Positions 21,753 through 32,855 of a stretch of DNA of 64,000 nucleotides are shown piece after piece. A model generated the notes under the pieces. The model did no database searches and was not told where the DNA came from. It saw only the letters and a program-made list of their open reading frames with translations. The position numbers were made by a program, and so were the translations under genes. The stretch spans positions 16,244,500 through 16,308,499 of the forward strand of contig BSQZ01000001.1 in the NCBI GenBank assembly GCA_033239005.1, given 5' to 3'. Every line of letters begins with the position of its first letter. Position 1 is the stretch's first letter. This DNA comes from Lamellibrachia satsuma. Its lineage: Eukaryota > Annelida > Polychaeta > Sabellida > Siboglinidae.

Positions 21753-24150
21753 CACAATGTCCTTGGACTAGCACGGACTTCTGAGCGTTCTTGAAGCCAC
21801 CACCAATGACAAGCTGTTGACCTTAAACCAGATTGTCTACACCAATGTCGCACCAGGTGTCTGCCAGGAAGGCACACAAGTTCATTTTGTGTTGTACATT
21901 TCCAATGTATTGTCAGTCCACATTTGAGCAAAAGGCTGAGTTGACCAAATGATGGCATGGTTCCCAGACATGAACTCCTCATTGATACAGGCTTGTTAAC
22001 AAATGCAAATGTCATGAAAAGACCAACTGGTCTATAGGTTGATGGCTTCAGAGATTTCAGAGGTTCCCCTTCCATTCTGGCCTACCTGAAGAATTAGCCT
22101 TTCATTCCCTGCCATGGTTCCCAGTAAACTGTCAATTGTGTCTTCCTACCATTTCCACCACCTCTGCCGGCCTGGAACTGTGTGACTCACTGTATGACTC
22201 TACATATATGTTCATGTAGTGGGGCAGGTTTGTAGTGGGACTTAGTGGTTACCATAATGTACTACTGTATTTATTAAATATACTTTACGTTGTTAAGTAT
22301 ACATTACGTTGTTTTTTCTCCAAATAAAACAAATTGTTTTTATATAAAGCCAAAACATTTGAAATTAATTCAAATGCATTTGCAAATGTGTAACCAAAAC
22401 ATTTGCATTTGCATGCGACCCCAAAACATTTGCATTTGAGTGCGTTATTGGAAAATGGCATTCGCATTTGCGTTTGACTCAAATGAAACGTTTGCATTCA
22501 AATGTGTTGACATGCATTTGTTAACAAGCCTGCATTGATGGCAGGATGGGTCTCAGACAGCTGGTTCATGTCAGCCAGGTAAACTAGAAGCCACCTGGAG
22601 TAGTTGGGTCGTTCCATTGAGAAGAAGTGAGGGGTCATTGCAGCAATAGCAGAGAGATGCAGCTGTATCATGGACACATAGTCACTCTAGAAGGCAAACG
22701 ACTGGGACCCCGTTCCTCAGTTTTGAACCTTGTGAACCCTGGCTCAGCATGGTGTTCTGGACATCTTTCCCTTATTCCAGAGCTGGTTGGCATGCAATAA
22801 CTTGCTCTATTACAGCATTTTCACTCCACAATTGTAGGGCTTCCCGTTCAGAAGGGTTGAGGTTGTCGAACTGCCATACATGCCAGATTCTATCAGCAGA
22901 TCCTCAATGCCTCACATCTGGTACTTCTTTCCCAAAACTGCCAGATAGTTCATTGCAATGTTGAAGCCTCCCATGCATATCATCATGTCTTCAAACTCTT
23001 TGTAGTCGCCACTGGATCTCTTTGGCCTTCAACATAGATAGAAAGGTCAAATGTAAAGACAGTATCATTCAGGCCAAGGTGTGCCATCATGGACTGCACA
23101 TTCTTCGTGACTGCGTAGACAGTGCTGAACTCTGTTGGAGAACCATTGATTACAGGGCAGTAGCCAACCGGACACTTTTTGTTTTTCTGTGGGAAGAGTT
23201 CCCTCTTTTTTCCCTCTGGACCAAACTGCCCTCGCTGATAGAGGACCAGTGTTATGGCATGGGTTGTCCTCCTTCCATCAAGAGTCTCTTCATTGATGCC
23301 ATTATTGTTTCTTGTCACCTGGACAAAGACGCCTGGGAGGATGTTTGATGGCAATATCACGGCAAAGAGGTCGCTCTTGGCTCACATCTCCTTTGCAAGA
23401 CTTGTGTCCATTGCTTCTACATCATCGTAGGAGTCACAGTGGCCCATTCTGCTGAACATGGTAATGAGCTACTTTGACCTCATCATGGCAATTCCCAGGG
23501 CCACATGCTTGGGCATGTTGGTTCTAACATGAGTCGCACAGTGTACAACATCCTGAGCCAGCATCAGAACACGTCTTTCATCTGATGAGTTGCTACACTT
23601 TGGCGATGAAAACTCTTCTTCATTATAATTATTGACAGCACCAATGATCCACAGCATGTTTTTGTTGCCCTTTGCAGTTACTATTTGCATAATTGTTTCA
23701 CAGGCTTGAAAAGTGCTGACCATGGTCATCACCTTAATCTTTTTGTGTGTTTTCCTCTTGCAGAAGAAACAAATAGTCCAGTCAGTGGACGTTGACTGGG
23801 ACCTGGACACCCTGGAGGTCTCTGTCAAACTTGCATCAGACTGTATGTGAGGATGCAGATTTTCTCCTGTACATGTAACGCAGGTTTTCTTTGCTTGTCT
23901 GTATTTTGTAACATTTTGATTGCCATTGAACATCAGTACCTGACAATCTGTCCAGATCTGATTTCAAACGCTCATATGCTTCATCTCGTCAGAGTTCCAC
24001 TGCAACTGGCTTTTCTCAGAGTCTCAGTTGAGTCCATCTGACAAATTATGCACTTCTGAAACTTTGTCAGCTTCTTTCTTTTTACAGGTAGGAGGACCAA
24101 TACCTCCTGACTCTCTGGACTGGCCATTGTTACAGTTGGCTAGTGGGGTT
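21753..24150 (-). pseudogene. Degraded member of a multicopy invertebrate protein family
   Basis: Reading from 24150 leftward, successive fragments are collinear with a large protein family I remember from cnidarian, amphioxus and mollusc genomes and whose function I do not know. They are a Cys-pair region (KCIICQMDSTETL, about 24060), WTICFFCKRKTHKK (23770), MVSTFQACETI, LPSNILPGVFVQVTRNNNG and INEETLDGRRTTHAITLVLY (23220-23350), MAHLGLNDTVFTFDLSIYV (23030-23090), GGFNIAMNYLAVLGKKYQM (about 22910-22965), GIEDLLIESGMYGSSTTS, RPNYSRWLLVYLADMNQLSE (22560-22620), and after the MITE EEFMSGNHAIIWSTQPFAQM (21915-21975). Several stops and frameshifts are present. The hAT-like MITE at 21988-22532 splits it, and a LINE truncates its left end. 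Confidence 0.75.
21988..22532. mobile_element. hAT-like MITE, 545 bp, 20-bp TIRs and 8-bp TSD
   Basis: The left end CAGGCTTGTTAACAAATGCA (21988-22007) is perfectly inverted at 22513-22532. The flanks are CATTGATA (21980-21987) and CATTGATG (22533-22540), an 8-bp target duplication with one mismatch. The host frame resumes precisely across it: on the minus strand THPAIN stops at the insertion and NEEFMSG continues after it. The right half carries repeated CATTTGCATTTG words, as in hAT subterminal repeats. No transposase frame is present. An 8-bp TSD and a CAGG-start TIR favour hAT. Confidence 0.88.
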
Positions 24151-25439
24151 CTTTCAGATGTTTAATCTGCAATGACACAATATAGCAACAATGTTACCTT
24201 CTTAACTTTGAAGAATAATAAAAAAGCCAATGGTAATGCTCAATGAAGTTGAACAACATGATACTTATGTATTATTGCCCAGCTCAGTTTGTGAAATCTA
24301 ACGTGTGCAACTGGCACCGACTGCTATAATTTATAGTTAAGGATTGATTAATAATTATAATGAACCCTTAACCTGTCATAAACACTAAAAAAAATAGCAA
24401 CAACTACTTCTACGCTCATAATAACTCTTGATAGCAATAGTATTAAGTGACTAAGTGTGTAACAAAATTTATGATTTGGCGTTCAGTCACTGAAGAACGT
24501 GCTAGAAGGTTGTGTAAAAATTGTCATGAATTGGTCAGGAAAGCACTATATAGCTTATTAACAGCATTGACAAATAAATGTAATCAAATATTTTGATGCA
24601 TCTCCATTTGAGAGTTGTGCAAGAATAACTTAATAATATTTTATTTGTTTCTGATATTTACTCTAGTGGTTGTATAATCCAATGAAAATTTACATTGTTG
24701 TGCATATTCTGACAGAGAATTATAATACGAAGTTCATGATATCTCAATATGGAGAATAGGTTGAGTCTGGACAAAGATATTTAAATTTTAGCAGCCTCTA
24801 GTGACGGACCCTTGGCATGTATAGTTGCCCGTAAAATTTTTATAATACCACAATTTGAAACCACATACTACCTGGAGGTGTGCTATAGGGTCTATTCTAT
24901 TGTCCTGTCAAGTTGAACGTTTTATGTATAGGGTGATTTTCATTATTTTACCTCCTATGAGAAATGGCTCGACTATCCGCCTTTCTCTGTATCTTTCGTG
25001 ATGGTTATCTGCCAAGCCCCTAGTCCCATTCTTTTTGATCTTCTCTGCACTTTGCAGCGCAACTGATCTATTTCTCGTTGTTCTTGTACTTTTCTGGATT
25101 TGCTTTCACCCGGTGTCTATACATTTTTGTTGTTCAGTGCGAGTCTTGGTAGCCATGAGCTCTGTTGCCTTTCCTTTGTCAGTTTATATTATACCTCCCA
25201 TCCCATGTTTCTTCTTCTAGAGATGCATTGTTGTCTGGAAAGAGAAAGAAAATAAATGCATAAACTAAATAATTTACAACGTGATATAATTCTTTATTCA
25301 TATGACTATAATAAACTTTATTTATACACTCATTCAAAGTAAGACTCTGTTCAGGAGTGTTTACATTTGATAATAATAATATAAAGTATAATACAAATTG
25401 TCACTAGTTACATTCATTGGTAATACTAACATTAGTCAT
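24151..25439. other. Last RRP1 intron, no feature recognised
   Basis: AT-rich intron without a convincing frame or repeat. One 61-codon frame at 25035-25220 is hydrophobic and Cys-containing, and I do not recognise it. Confidence 0.4.
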
Positions 25440-25572
25440 TTATAAAACTGAGTGAAGTCAAAGGTGGGGTGAAGAAAATTGCTCAAGCGTCGAAACGGCA
25501 GCAAGAGGGTTCGAACCCAGGTTTTCTCTATCGAAAGTTGGATACTCTAACCAGTACACTAGCGGGCCCCAC
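25440..25572 (-). repeat. tRNA-derived SINE-like head
   Basis: On the minus strand the sequence shows a pol III A-box-like stretch (TAGTGTACTGGTTAGAGTA, just after GGGGCCCGC) and a B box with T-loop (CTGGGTTCGAACCC) about 30 bp downstream. The 5' acceptor-like GGGGCCC is not matched by a complementary 3' strand, and the anticodon arm does not fold well. A tRNA-derived SINE head or decayed tRNA fits better than a functional tRNA. Confidence 0.6.
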
Positions 25573-27105
25573 ACCGTCATTTTAAAAAGACTATCCAAAA
25601 CGGAATGGTCGTTATGCGGACACGGTGATTATGGTGTCCTAAATAACGATTGTGTCATATGAGCGATATACGAGTTCAGAAAGAAAACGTCAAAAAATAG
25701 AACGTGAATCAAGTGTTGGTCAAAGGCGACATCGACATGTTCTTCACGAATGACGTAAAGCCAATTCACTACAACTGATGGGACGTATGATGAAAAATAC
25801 TCCAAAATGGCATAAATCATTCATGAAAACTAAAATGACATAAATGATCATCTTACCTTACAGTATCAATCAGTGTTGATATCCGATTGCTGAAAATTGA
25901 GTCCGATTTTCGATGATTTTACGCACAACGTAGAATGGCGTCTAACGGTCGTTACGAAGGGCAAAGGGGTGGATACCAAACTTTGGTGACCTCAAGTGTA
26001 TGCACTGACTTTCATGTAAAAATTTGCATTGCCACTGGCTAGAATGATTGCATATCAGACTTGCCAAGTTCGGAAGGCCCGAAAGGGTTAGATTAGCGCG
26101 TATGACAAAAAATTTGGGGTTGTGACGGTTGTCAACGACCGGCAGACACACTCGAGACACAGCACAACAAACACACTATTAACCACAATGGTTAAACACA
26201 TTATTTTAATATAAACAAGAAATGGTAATTATATACAATTTAAATAAGGTACGTATAGGTACATTAATAACAATTATACAACAGGCTAAAATGCAGGTAA
26301 AAAATACTGAGCATAACGAAAGGAGCATAAAAATTAAGGTAATGCATAAAAAACATAGCAGTGAAAATAACTCCACATTTCAATTACGCAAACACGCACA
26401 TTCTATACTGAAATGTTCAAATGATAAAAATATATAAAAATTATACAACTATAATTACAAACAGGCTAGACATGCATACAGCAATGTAAAAAACAAGCAC
26501 AAATCAGCATGAAACACCATGTTGATAAAAGGGCACTTAATAAAGTAGAGATTACAGAATAATAGCGTTAAATAAAGCAGTACTGATAAATAAAATTTAC
26601 CATGCAAGAAATATACAAAGCTATACACAATTCTGACTGAGATTGATAAATATAAATGTAAAAACTGCCTGGAATGTGCAAATGACATAAATAAAAAATA
26701 CACTAATGTATAAATATATAAAATACAAACAACATATAGATACAGCTGTACAACAAAATGCTCTAAATAAAATTCACACTTGCTCCTGTGCCGAGAGAGT
26801 GTACGACGTGCATGCGACACGCGCCAGCCGCAGTGTGCGCTCACAGGGAGCAAACTCAGTACAGATAGTGTCCTCGTTCAACTTGCACTTCAGCAGTGCT
26901 GACAGTACCAAGTACCGGTAGGATGCGGGTGAAATTCCAGTGGCCAAGTTCAAGGCAAAAGGCAAAAGAAATTCGTAGCCATAGGCATAGCCACCAATCC
27001 GCCATTACTGCATTAGTGCATTCCTTGTTACTCCATAAGTGGTGTATAACACTAACAGTCAACCATTTTTATAACGACTACTAAGTAATAATGTACATTC
27101 AGTAA
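25573..27105. other. Last RRP1 intron, no feature recognised
   Basis: No family was recognised. Open frames on the minus strand at 25942-26160 and 26455-26853 are low-complexity or unrecognised. The interval at 26780-26850 is GC-richer than its surroundings. Confidence 0.4.
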
Positions 27106-27107
27106 TC

Positions 27108-27300
27108 ATAATAAATTGCCTAAATGGACAGACGCAATGGAAAAGTGCTCATTGCACGAACGGCAAAATGCATGGTTCGTCGATCGTGAACTTTTTTCGA
27201 CCCATGGAAAATCGGCCTCGAAGGCAACCTTGTATGCGTTGGCATACTTCGCCTTTTTAGGCAGTGCCCGCGGCTTAGCCGCCGAGGCATGCTTCATCAT
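27108..27300 (-). pseudogene. BED/hAT-like zinc-finger N-terminal fragment
   Basis: The minus strand encodes ALPKKAKYANAYKVAFEADF, then PWVEKSSRSTNHAFCRSCNE and HFSIA. This fits the N-terminal finger of hAT transposases and their domesticated relatives, where an F-P-W aromatic motif precedes a C-x-x-C pair and a short F-(S/N)-I-(A/G) segment, normally followed by H-G-G-x-x-D and two histidines. Here the match ends at HFSIA and the frame runs into unrelated sequence, so the histidine half is missing. It may be a decayed transposon or a first exon whose partner I cannot see. The initial Met near 27297 precedes a basic Ala/Lys stretch. Confidence 0.45.
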
Positions 27301-28467
27301 GCCATAGAGAAACTAGCGATCAATGATTAAAAATTGTAGATAGAAATAACTCAAGCGAAAGAAAAATTTAAACTGTTCTGGCGGGGAGTTACACTCGCTA
27401 TAATTAATTATATAGCAGAGATCATGATGGCGTGTAGCTGCCATTTCATTGGTCGCCGGAATCGAGGCTGACAGAAAGTCGAGATTTTTCACTCAACGGT
27501 ACCTATTTTACCGATAAAATGAGGAAAAAAATGTTCCCCCAAAATCGCCTGAATTGCAATGCTATCAAAAGAATGATCAGGTACTGTACTTCAAGAGAAA
27601 ATAAACATGAACAGTCAGATTTCACGTTCACTACTAACCAATCCTAATAACGGTCATTACGCTCAAGGACACAAACCATAACGACAGTTACCATGGTTTT
27701 GTTAGTCTTTTATTCTGTCAGTCCTCTGTGAAATATCAATGGCTTGATTCAGAGTTATTGACTATACCCTGATCACATTGTTTCACTATTACGCTACTTA
27801 TTTTTTTTAATGGTTTATTCTAATTGGAACATAGTGCACTTTTCAATGTCCCATTTTTGGTGTCCGTTTTTTTATTACAGTTTAATTGAAACATCACAAA
27901 GAGAATGTTGCTTTGATGTGCACAATTTTATCTCAGTTATATCTAAGTTCTAACATATATATTATATCAAATAATTACACAGTTATAATGTCCTTTACTC
28001 CGACATTCATATCAGGTTAATTATAAACTGAACTGCCAAAATCTCTCCAGTATCGAAAACACACAGTCTCAGCAATATTGCATATGAAAAATTAGCTAGC
28101 TAGTGAACTATCTATGCCAAAAGGGTATAATTTGGCCTCAGTTTAATGCTAATATGTAGTATTTGATAACTGCTAGTTACTACAACTCCAATAAGAAAAA
28201 AATATATTTAATAAAATGTAACTTGTGCATTTATGCCCCATCATTCAGCACGGAATACAAATAACACTAGTAATTACTCCCGTCCTGGAAAAAAAGGTCA
28301 TAACTGGGGCAATGCCCATGACGCAGTGCTTGTGTGCTGCATGCGTGCCAGTGCCAGTGATTTAACTCGCATCAGCCATAGAATTCAGAGTCCTTGGATG
28401 AAGATAATACTTTGTTGTTATGATGTTATACTGTATTAATGTCCAGGTGGTATTATGTGTGTTTCAG
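27301..28467. other. Last RRP1 intron, right part
   Basis: AT-rich intron ending in the acceptor GTGTTTCAG at 28459-28467. Nothing else was recognised. Confidence 0.5.
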
Positions 28468-28637
28468 AGTTCAGTGACAGTTTTTCAGCCAGTCCTGTGA
28501 TGCCATTCAACCCTGTTCAGAAACCAAGTCAAGGCATCCTCAAGTCACCTGCCTCTCTCATCAATAGTCCTGTTTCCGTCTTACCTACCAAGCTGCAATT
28601 TCTTTCAATGAGATCTAAAGCAGCTGACTTCTTCTGA
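28468..28637 (+). CDS. RRP1: RRP1/RRP1B homologue, terminal exon
   Basis: The acceptor GTGTTTCAG is followed by two bases that complete a Glu codon with the previous exon, then FSDSFSASPVMPFNPVQKPS and QGILKSPASLINSPVSVLP, ending in SKAADFF and TGA. This closely follows the remembered C-terminus of vertebrate RRP1B: S-P then F-(D/N)-P-x-Q-(K/R)-P-x-x-G-(V/I)-L-K-(T/S)-P, and a final A-x-D-F-F. The end FF and GILKSP are the clearest diagnostic motifs in the window for this gene. The protein acts in the nucleolus in large-subunit rRNA processing. A weak ATTAAA polyadenylation-like signal is at about 28888. Confidence 0.82.
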
Positions 28638-29458
28638 TTATCTCAGATATCTACATGCAGTCAGTTGTGACAACTTTAACATGCCACATGCTGCACATTG
28701 CTTTTGAGTACCATATATGACATGACTCCTTCAGCGTGATGCTTTTGATTACAAAAGTGCTACAAGAGTAATGAATCCTTGACATATAAACTTGTAGGAA
28801 AATAATATTAACTGTTTGACAATTAATGCAGAAGTGGATCACATATAAAACTTTAACTAGATCATTCATTTATATGAGCAATGGCTTATTAAATTCTCAG
28901 CATCTCCCTAGGTATACTTTTCCAGAAAGAGCTCGACAAACATTTGTGAAGATGTTGATGTTACTCGGATGACATTACTTCATATAAAATCTTCCTCTGC
29001 AACTCGATGTTTCACTTGTCTCATTTTAGAATCATTTCGCACAAAAATCAAACCTACCTAGTATCCACTGCGGCATGCTAGCTTGTTTAGAATTGTTTAA
29101 ATTATTTTTGACTGGCAAGTTAAACTGGGGTAGCTTTAACTCGTTTTTAAGATCGCTCTGGAAAACTTGTATCCTCGGTGACAAAACAGTATACTAATGA
29201 TCAGTACTTTGATAGCAAAATTATTTGATGGGAAGGTATTAAAATTCAAAGATTTGTACTGGGCCATAGTCACCTCATAGCATAGGTTGGGGTGACTGGC
29301 ACAAACGTGTATGTTGTAAGAATGTTGTGTAACAGCATAGCGACAACATATCAACTATGACCCTACATAATGTATAAATCTATAAGTATTTGATTATTTA
29401 AAATGATGATAAAAAATAGAGAACAAACTGAGTTGACCATTGCCTGGGGGGGGGTTAT
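28638..29458. other. RRP1 3' flank, no other gene seen
   Basis: Presumed 3' untranslated and intergenic sequence. A stretch at about 29025-29095 is a diverged relative of 17236-17300. Confidence 0.45.
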
Positions 29459-30165
29459 AGTTACCGATACAGTTTTCGACCCATTGAAACTTCGCTTGAT
29501 ATCGCGTTAGAGACGTCACAGCGTCTGTTTACGACAATAACGATACAGAGTCTTATCTGAGCAAAATATATTTTGATATATAATATAACATGGAACATGT
29601 TTATGATATACATACCTTGGTATAAACCGACTTTGCATGCTTACCAGACATTATTATTGAGCGTCTGCTGATGCGTGTCTCGTTCTTGGCCACGTAACAA
29701 TAATAGCCCTTTTTGTGGTAAATGTATGGCAAGCTAGTCTTGTCATAAAAGTAGGAATAATTAAAATGTGTTAAATATACGAGAAAAAAATTACTACATT
29801 AACATTATATATTCAATACAAATATGTGTATGTGTTTTATAAAGCGCCATGTCAAGCCTGGTTGTTATAAAAAGTTGACATAATTGGAACAAAGTGGTAA
29901 AATTAAAACCGATTGTCTGTACGGCTTGCCATAAATATAGGTCGAATTCCTCCGGTTTCCTCGAATCTCGCGACATGGTTCAGACGTTCAATATTCGTAA
30001 GTTTTTCACTCAAAACAACTGTTTTAATAATTTGTTTGCATTGAATAAATGAAGTAGGTTTTGCTGATTTGGTATATCGATCTCTTACACAAAATGTTTC
30101 TTCAGATTTTTTTAAACGGCGTATTCTATTAAGTAGGTCGAAAACTATATCGCCCAGTATACTTA
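29459..30165. mobile_element. MITE-like element, copy 1
   Basis: The element begins ATAGTTACCGATACAGTTTT and ends with an imperfect inverse, AGGTCGAAAACTATATCGCC. Interior words repeat in copy 2: 'gcgttagagacgtcacagcg', 'ccagacattattattgagcg' and 'tttcactcaaaacaactgtt'. There is no frame. A partial 3' end of the same element follows at about 30200-30285. The superfamily is not determined, and the boundaries are approximate. Confidence 0.7.
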
Positions 30166-30285
30166 TGGCGCAGTGCACAGATTTTGTGCATCGATCGGCA
30201 TTTTCTATTAAGATTTAAGTAGGTTGAAAACTACACCGACCAGTAGGCAGTAATACTTAATAGAATATGCCGTTTTTCATTTTAT

Positions 30286-30960
30286 ATAGTTACCGGTGCA
30301 GTTTTCGATCCACTGAAATATCGCGTTAGAGACGTCACAGCGTCTGTTTACGACAATAACCATACAGAGTCTTGTCTGAGCAAAATATAGTTATATATAA
30401 TATGACATGGAACACGTTTATGATATACATACCTTGATAAAAAAAACCGACTTTGCATGCTTACCAGACATTATTATTGAGCGTCTGCTGACGCATGTCT
30501 CGTTCTTGACCACGTGACAATAATAGCCCTTTTTGTGGTAGATGTATGGCAAGCTAGTCTTGTCATAAAAGTAGGAATAATTAAAATGTGTTAAATATAC
30601 GAGAAAAAATGTGCTATATTAACATTATATATTCAATGCAAATATATGTGTATGTGTTTTATAAAGCGCTATGATAAAAAGGTTGACATAATTGGAACAA
30701 AGTGGTAAAATTACAAACGATTGTACGGCTTGTCATAAATATAAGTCGAATTCCGCCGGTTTCCTCGACTAGTCATTGTTCAGACGTTCAATATTCGTAA
30801 GTTTTTCACTCAAAACAACTGTTTTAATACCTTGTTTGCATTGAATAAATGAAGTAGCTATTGCTGATTTGGTATATCGATCTCTTACACAAAATTTCTT
30901 CATATTTTTTTAAACGGCAGATTCTATTAAGTAGGTCGAAAACTACACCAACCAGTATAA
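30286..30960. mobile_element. MITE-like element, copy 2 (direct repeat of copy 1)
   Basis: It begins ATAGTTACCGGTGCAGTTTT and ends AGGTCGAAAACTACACCAAC. It is collinear with copy 1 over its whole length with modest divergence and small indels. The direct orientation and short spacing of about 120 bp suggest tandem duplication rather than two independent insertions. Confidence 0.7.
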
Positions 30961-31069
30961 CTTTGTTCCAATTATTTAAACTTTTTATAATAATCAGGCT
31001 TGTCATAACGCTTTATAAAACACGCGGGTATAACACGATACGTCAACGTTTCTCGCACTATACGATTTG

Positions 31070-32654
31070 TGTGTGAATCGGGAAAGCGAGACGTGGCGTA
31101 AATTCGATAATGGCGTGTATCAGAAAGTTGAAAACGCTAACACTAAACAGACAAATTTAACTAATCGAAGCTGTAGAAAAGGTGGAAGAAATCGGAAGGC
31201 GATTGCAGAGGAATTTGGCATTCCAGCTAACACCCTTTCGGGTATCGTTAAAGACAGAGCGATATAAAGAATTGTTCTTCGACAGTCAGTCAGGTCGACA
31301 ACACTGAACAACAAGCACACTGTTCCGTGCATGACGATGTAGACGCGGCCCTTCTGAGCTTCTCCGCTGGTTCACTTACGTCAGATCGACAAACGTTCCA
31401 GTCAGTGGACCAATATTAGCCGCTAAGGCTGAATAATTATCGGTTGACGAAGAGTCGACAAATTCATGGTTTGGGAAAATCCTGAAACCAGCATTGAAGA
31501 AATATGATCCCAAAGATGTGTTCAATGCCGACGAAACAGGGATTTTCTGGAGGCTTCTACCTGATAAAACTCTTGCCATTATCGTGGGCATTAAGCATGA
31601 GAAATGCCATGGTGGTACGAAATCGAAAAAAAGGATCTCCGCCATGGTGTGCGCTAACATGGACAAAACAGAAAAATTGCCACTTCTGTTCATCAGTAAA
31701 TTATATCGTCCCCGTTGCTTCAAAGGTATCAGGAAGCTACATGTAGACTACATAGTACATGTCGCCAATTCCAAGGCATGGATGACATCAAAACTTTTCG
31801 TCTTTTGACCTGGTTATACATCGGCAGCAACGCAAAGTGTTGATGGTCATCGATAATTGTCCCGCCCATCCAGAACCTCAAAGCGACAGAAATGCTGTTC
31901 TTGCCACCAAATGCCACATCTAAACTTTAAAAAGCACAGCGACCAGGGAATAATTCAAAACCTGAAAATCCACTACAGATCAGCAATGCTTTCAAGGCTG
32001 GTGCAGCACATTGATGCAGGTTCCAGTGCCACTGACTTTTCTGTTACACTTGTAGATTCTGTCTCAATGCTGAAATCGGCCTGAGATAAAGTCGTTGATG
32101 CTACCATCGCCAATTCTTTCCGCACTGCTGGATTTAAGGATGAGGCAACGCATACCGTTGCAAAGTAATTGTTTTAGTACTGTCGCGTTTTACTGAACCA
32201 ATTCGTAGAATTCATGGTATACGTCAATATAGTTGATTATGTGTTTTAAATATGTTTGTCTCAGTGTAGAAATGGTTACATCATTGTTGTTGTTGCAGAA
32301 CTTCAAAGCGAAAGTTCTGCCGTCTAGGGAGACATGAACTATGCAAAGAAACAAACCAAGATAACTTATTTTTTGTGAAATCAGTAATTTCTGAGTAATA
32401 GTTGTAACAAAATAATATACTGCAATTCGATGGACAATATTACATTTTATTGAACATATTCATAATATTCGCAGCATAAATCGCCAATACAGTTAATTTT
32501 GCGTTTGTAAATGTATTTGTCTGAGTGTGGAAGTGCTTACGTCACTGTTGTTGTCCAATACAGCGCACGAAAACAGGTCCGGATAAGTCGAACTTCGGAT
32601 AACTAGAAGTATTTCATTGGGTCCCTGGAGGTTTGACTTATCTGGAGTATACTG
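31070..32654 (+). mobile_element. Tigger/pogo transposon with broken transposase
   Basis: The N-terminal DNA-binding part is at about 31120-31266 (RKAIAEEFGIPANTLSGIVK). The DDE region follows: YDPKDVFNADETGIFWRLLP (31500-31560, first Asp), CHGGTKSKKRISAMVCANM, EKLPLLFISKLYRPRCF, then after a frameshift VLMVIDNCPAHP (second Asp, about 31840-31870), LPPNATS, DQGIIQNLKIHYRSAML (third Asp, about 31950-31990), and a C-terminal VDATIANSFRTAGF at about 32095-32135. Frameshifts and stops inactivate it. The right TIR, read inward, is CAGTATACTCCAGATAAGTC (32635-32654). The left TIR was not found. A diverged direct repeat with 'gttgttgttg'-type segments lies at 32237-32297 and 32500-32560. Confidence 0.88.
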
Positions 32655-32664
32655 TGTATATATT

Positions 32665-32730
<66 letters not shown>

Positions 32731-32765
32731 TATACATATATATACATATATATACATATATATAC

Positions 32766-32838
<73 letters not shown>
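32655..32838. repeat. (TA)n with TACATA interruptions
   Basis: A compound TA/TACATA microsatellite between the Tigger right end and the 3' end of a CR1 copy. The long Ile/Tyr reading frames on both strands here are artefacts of the dinucleotide. Confidence 0.97.
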
Positions 32839-32839
<1 letters not shown>

Positions 32840-32855
32840 CATTTACACAAATCCA

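Noticed and set aside
25490..25572. Functional tRNA gene on the minus strand
   Set aside because: Good A and B boxes, but the acceptor strands do not pair and the anticodon arm is poor.
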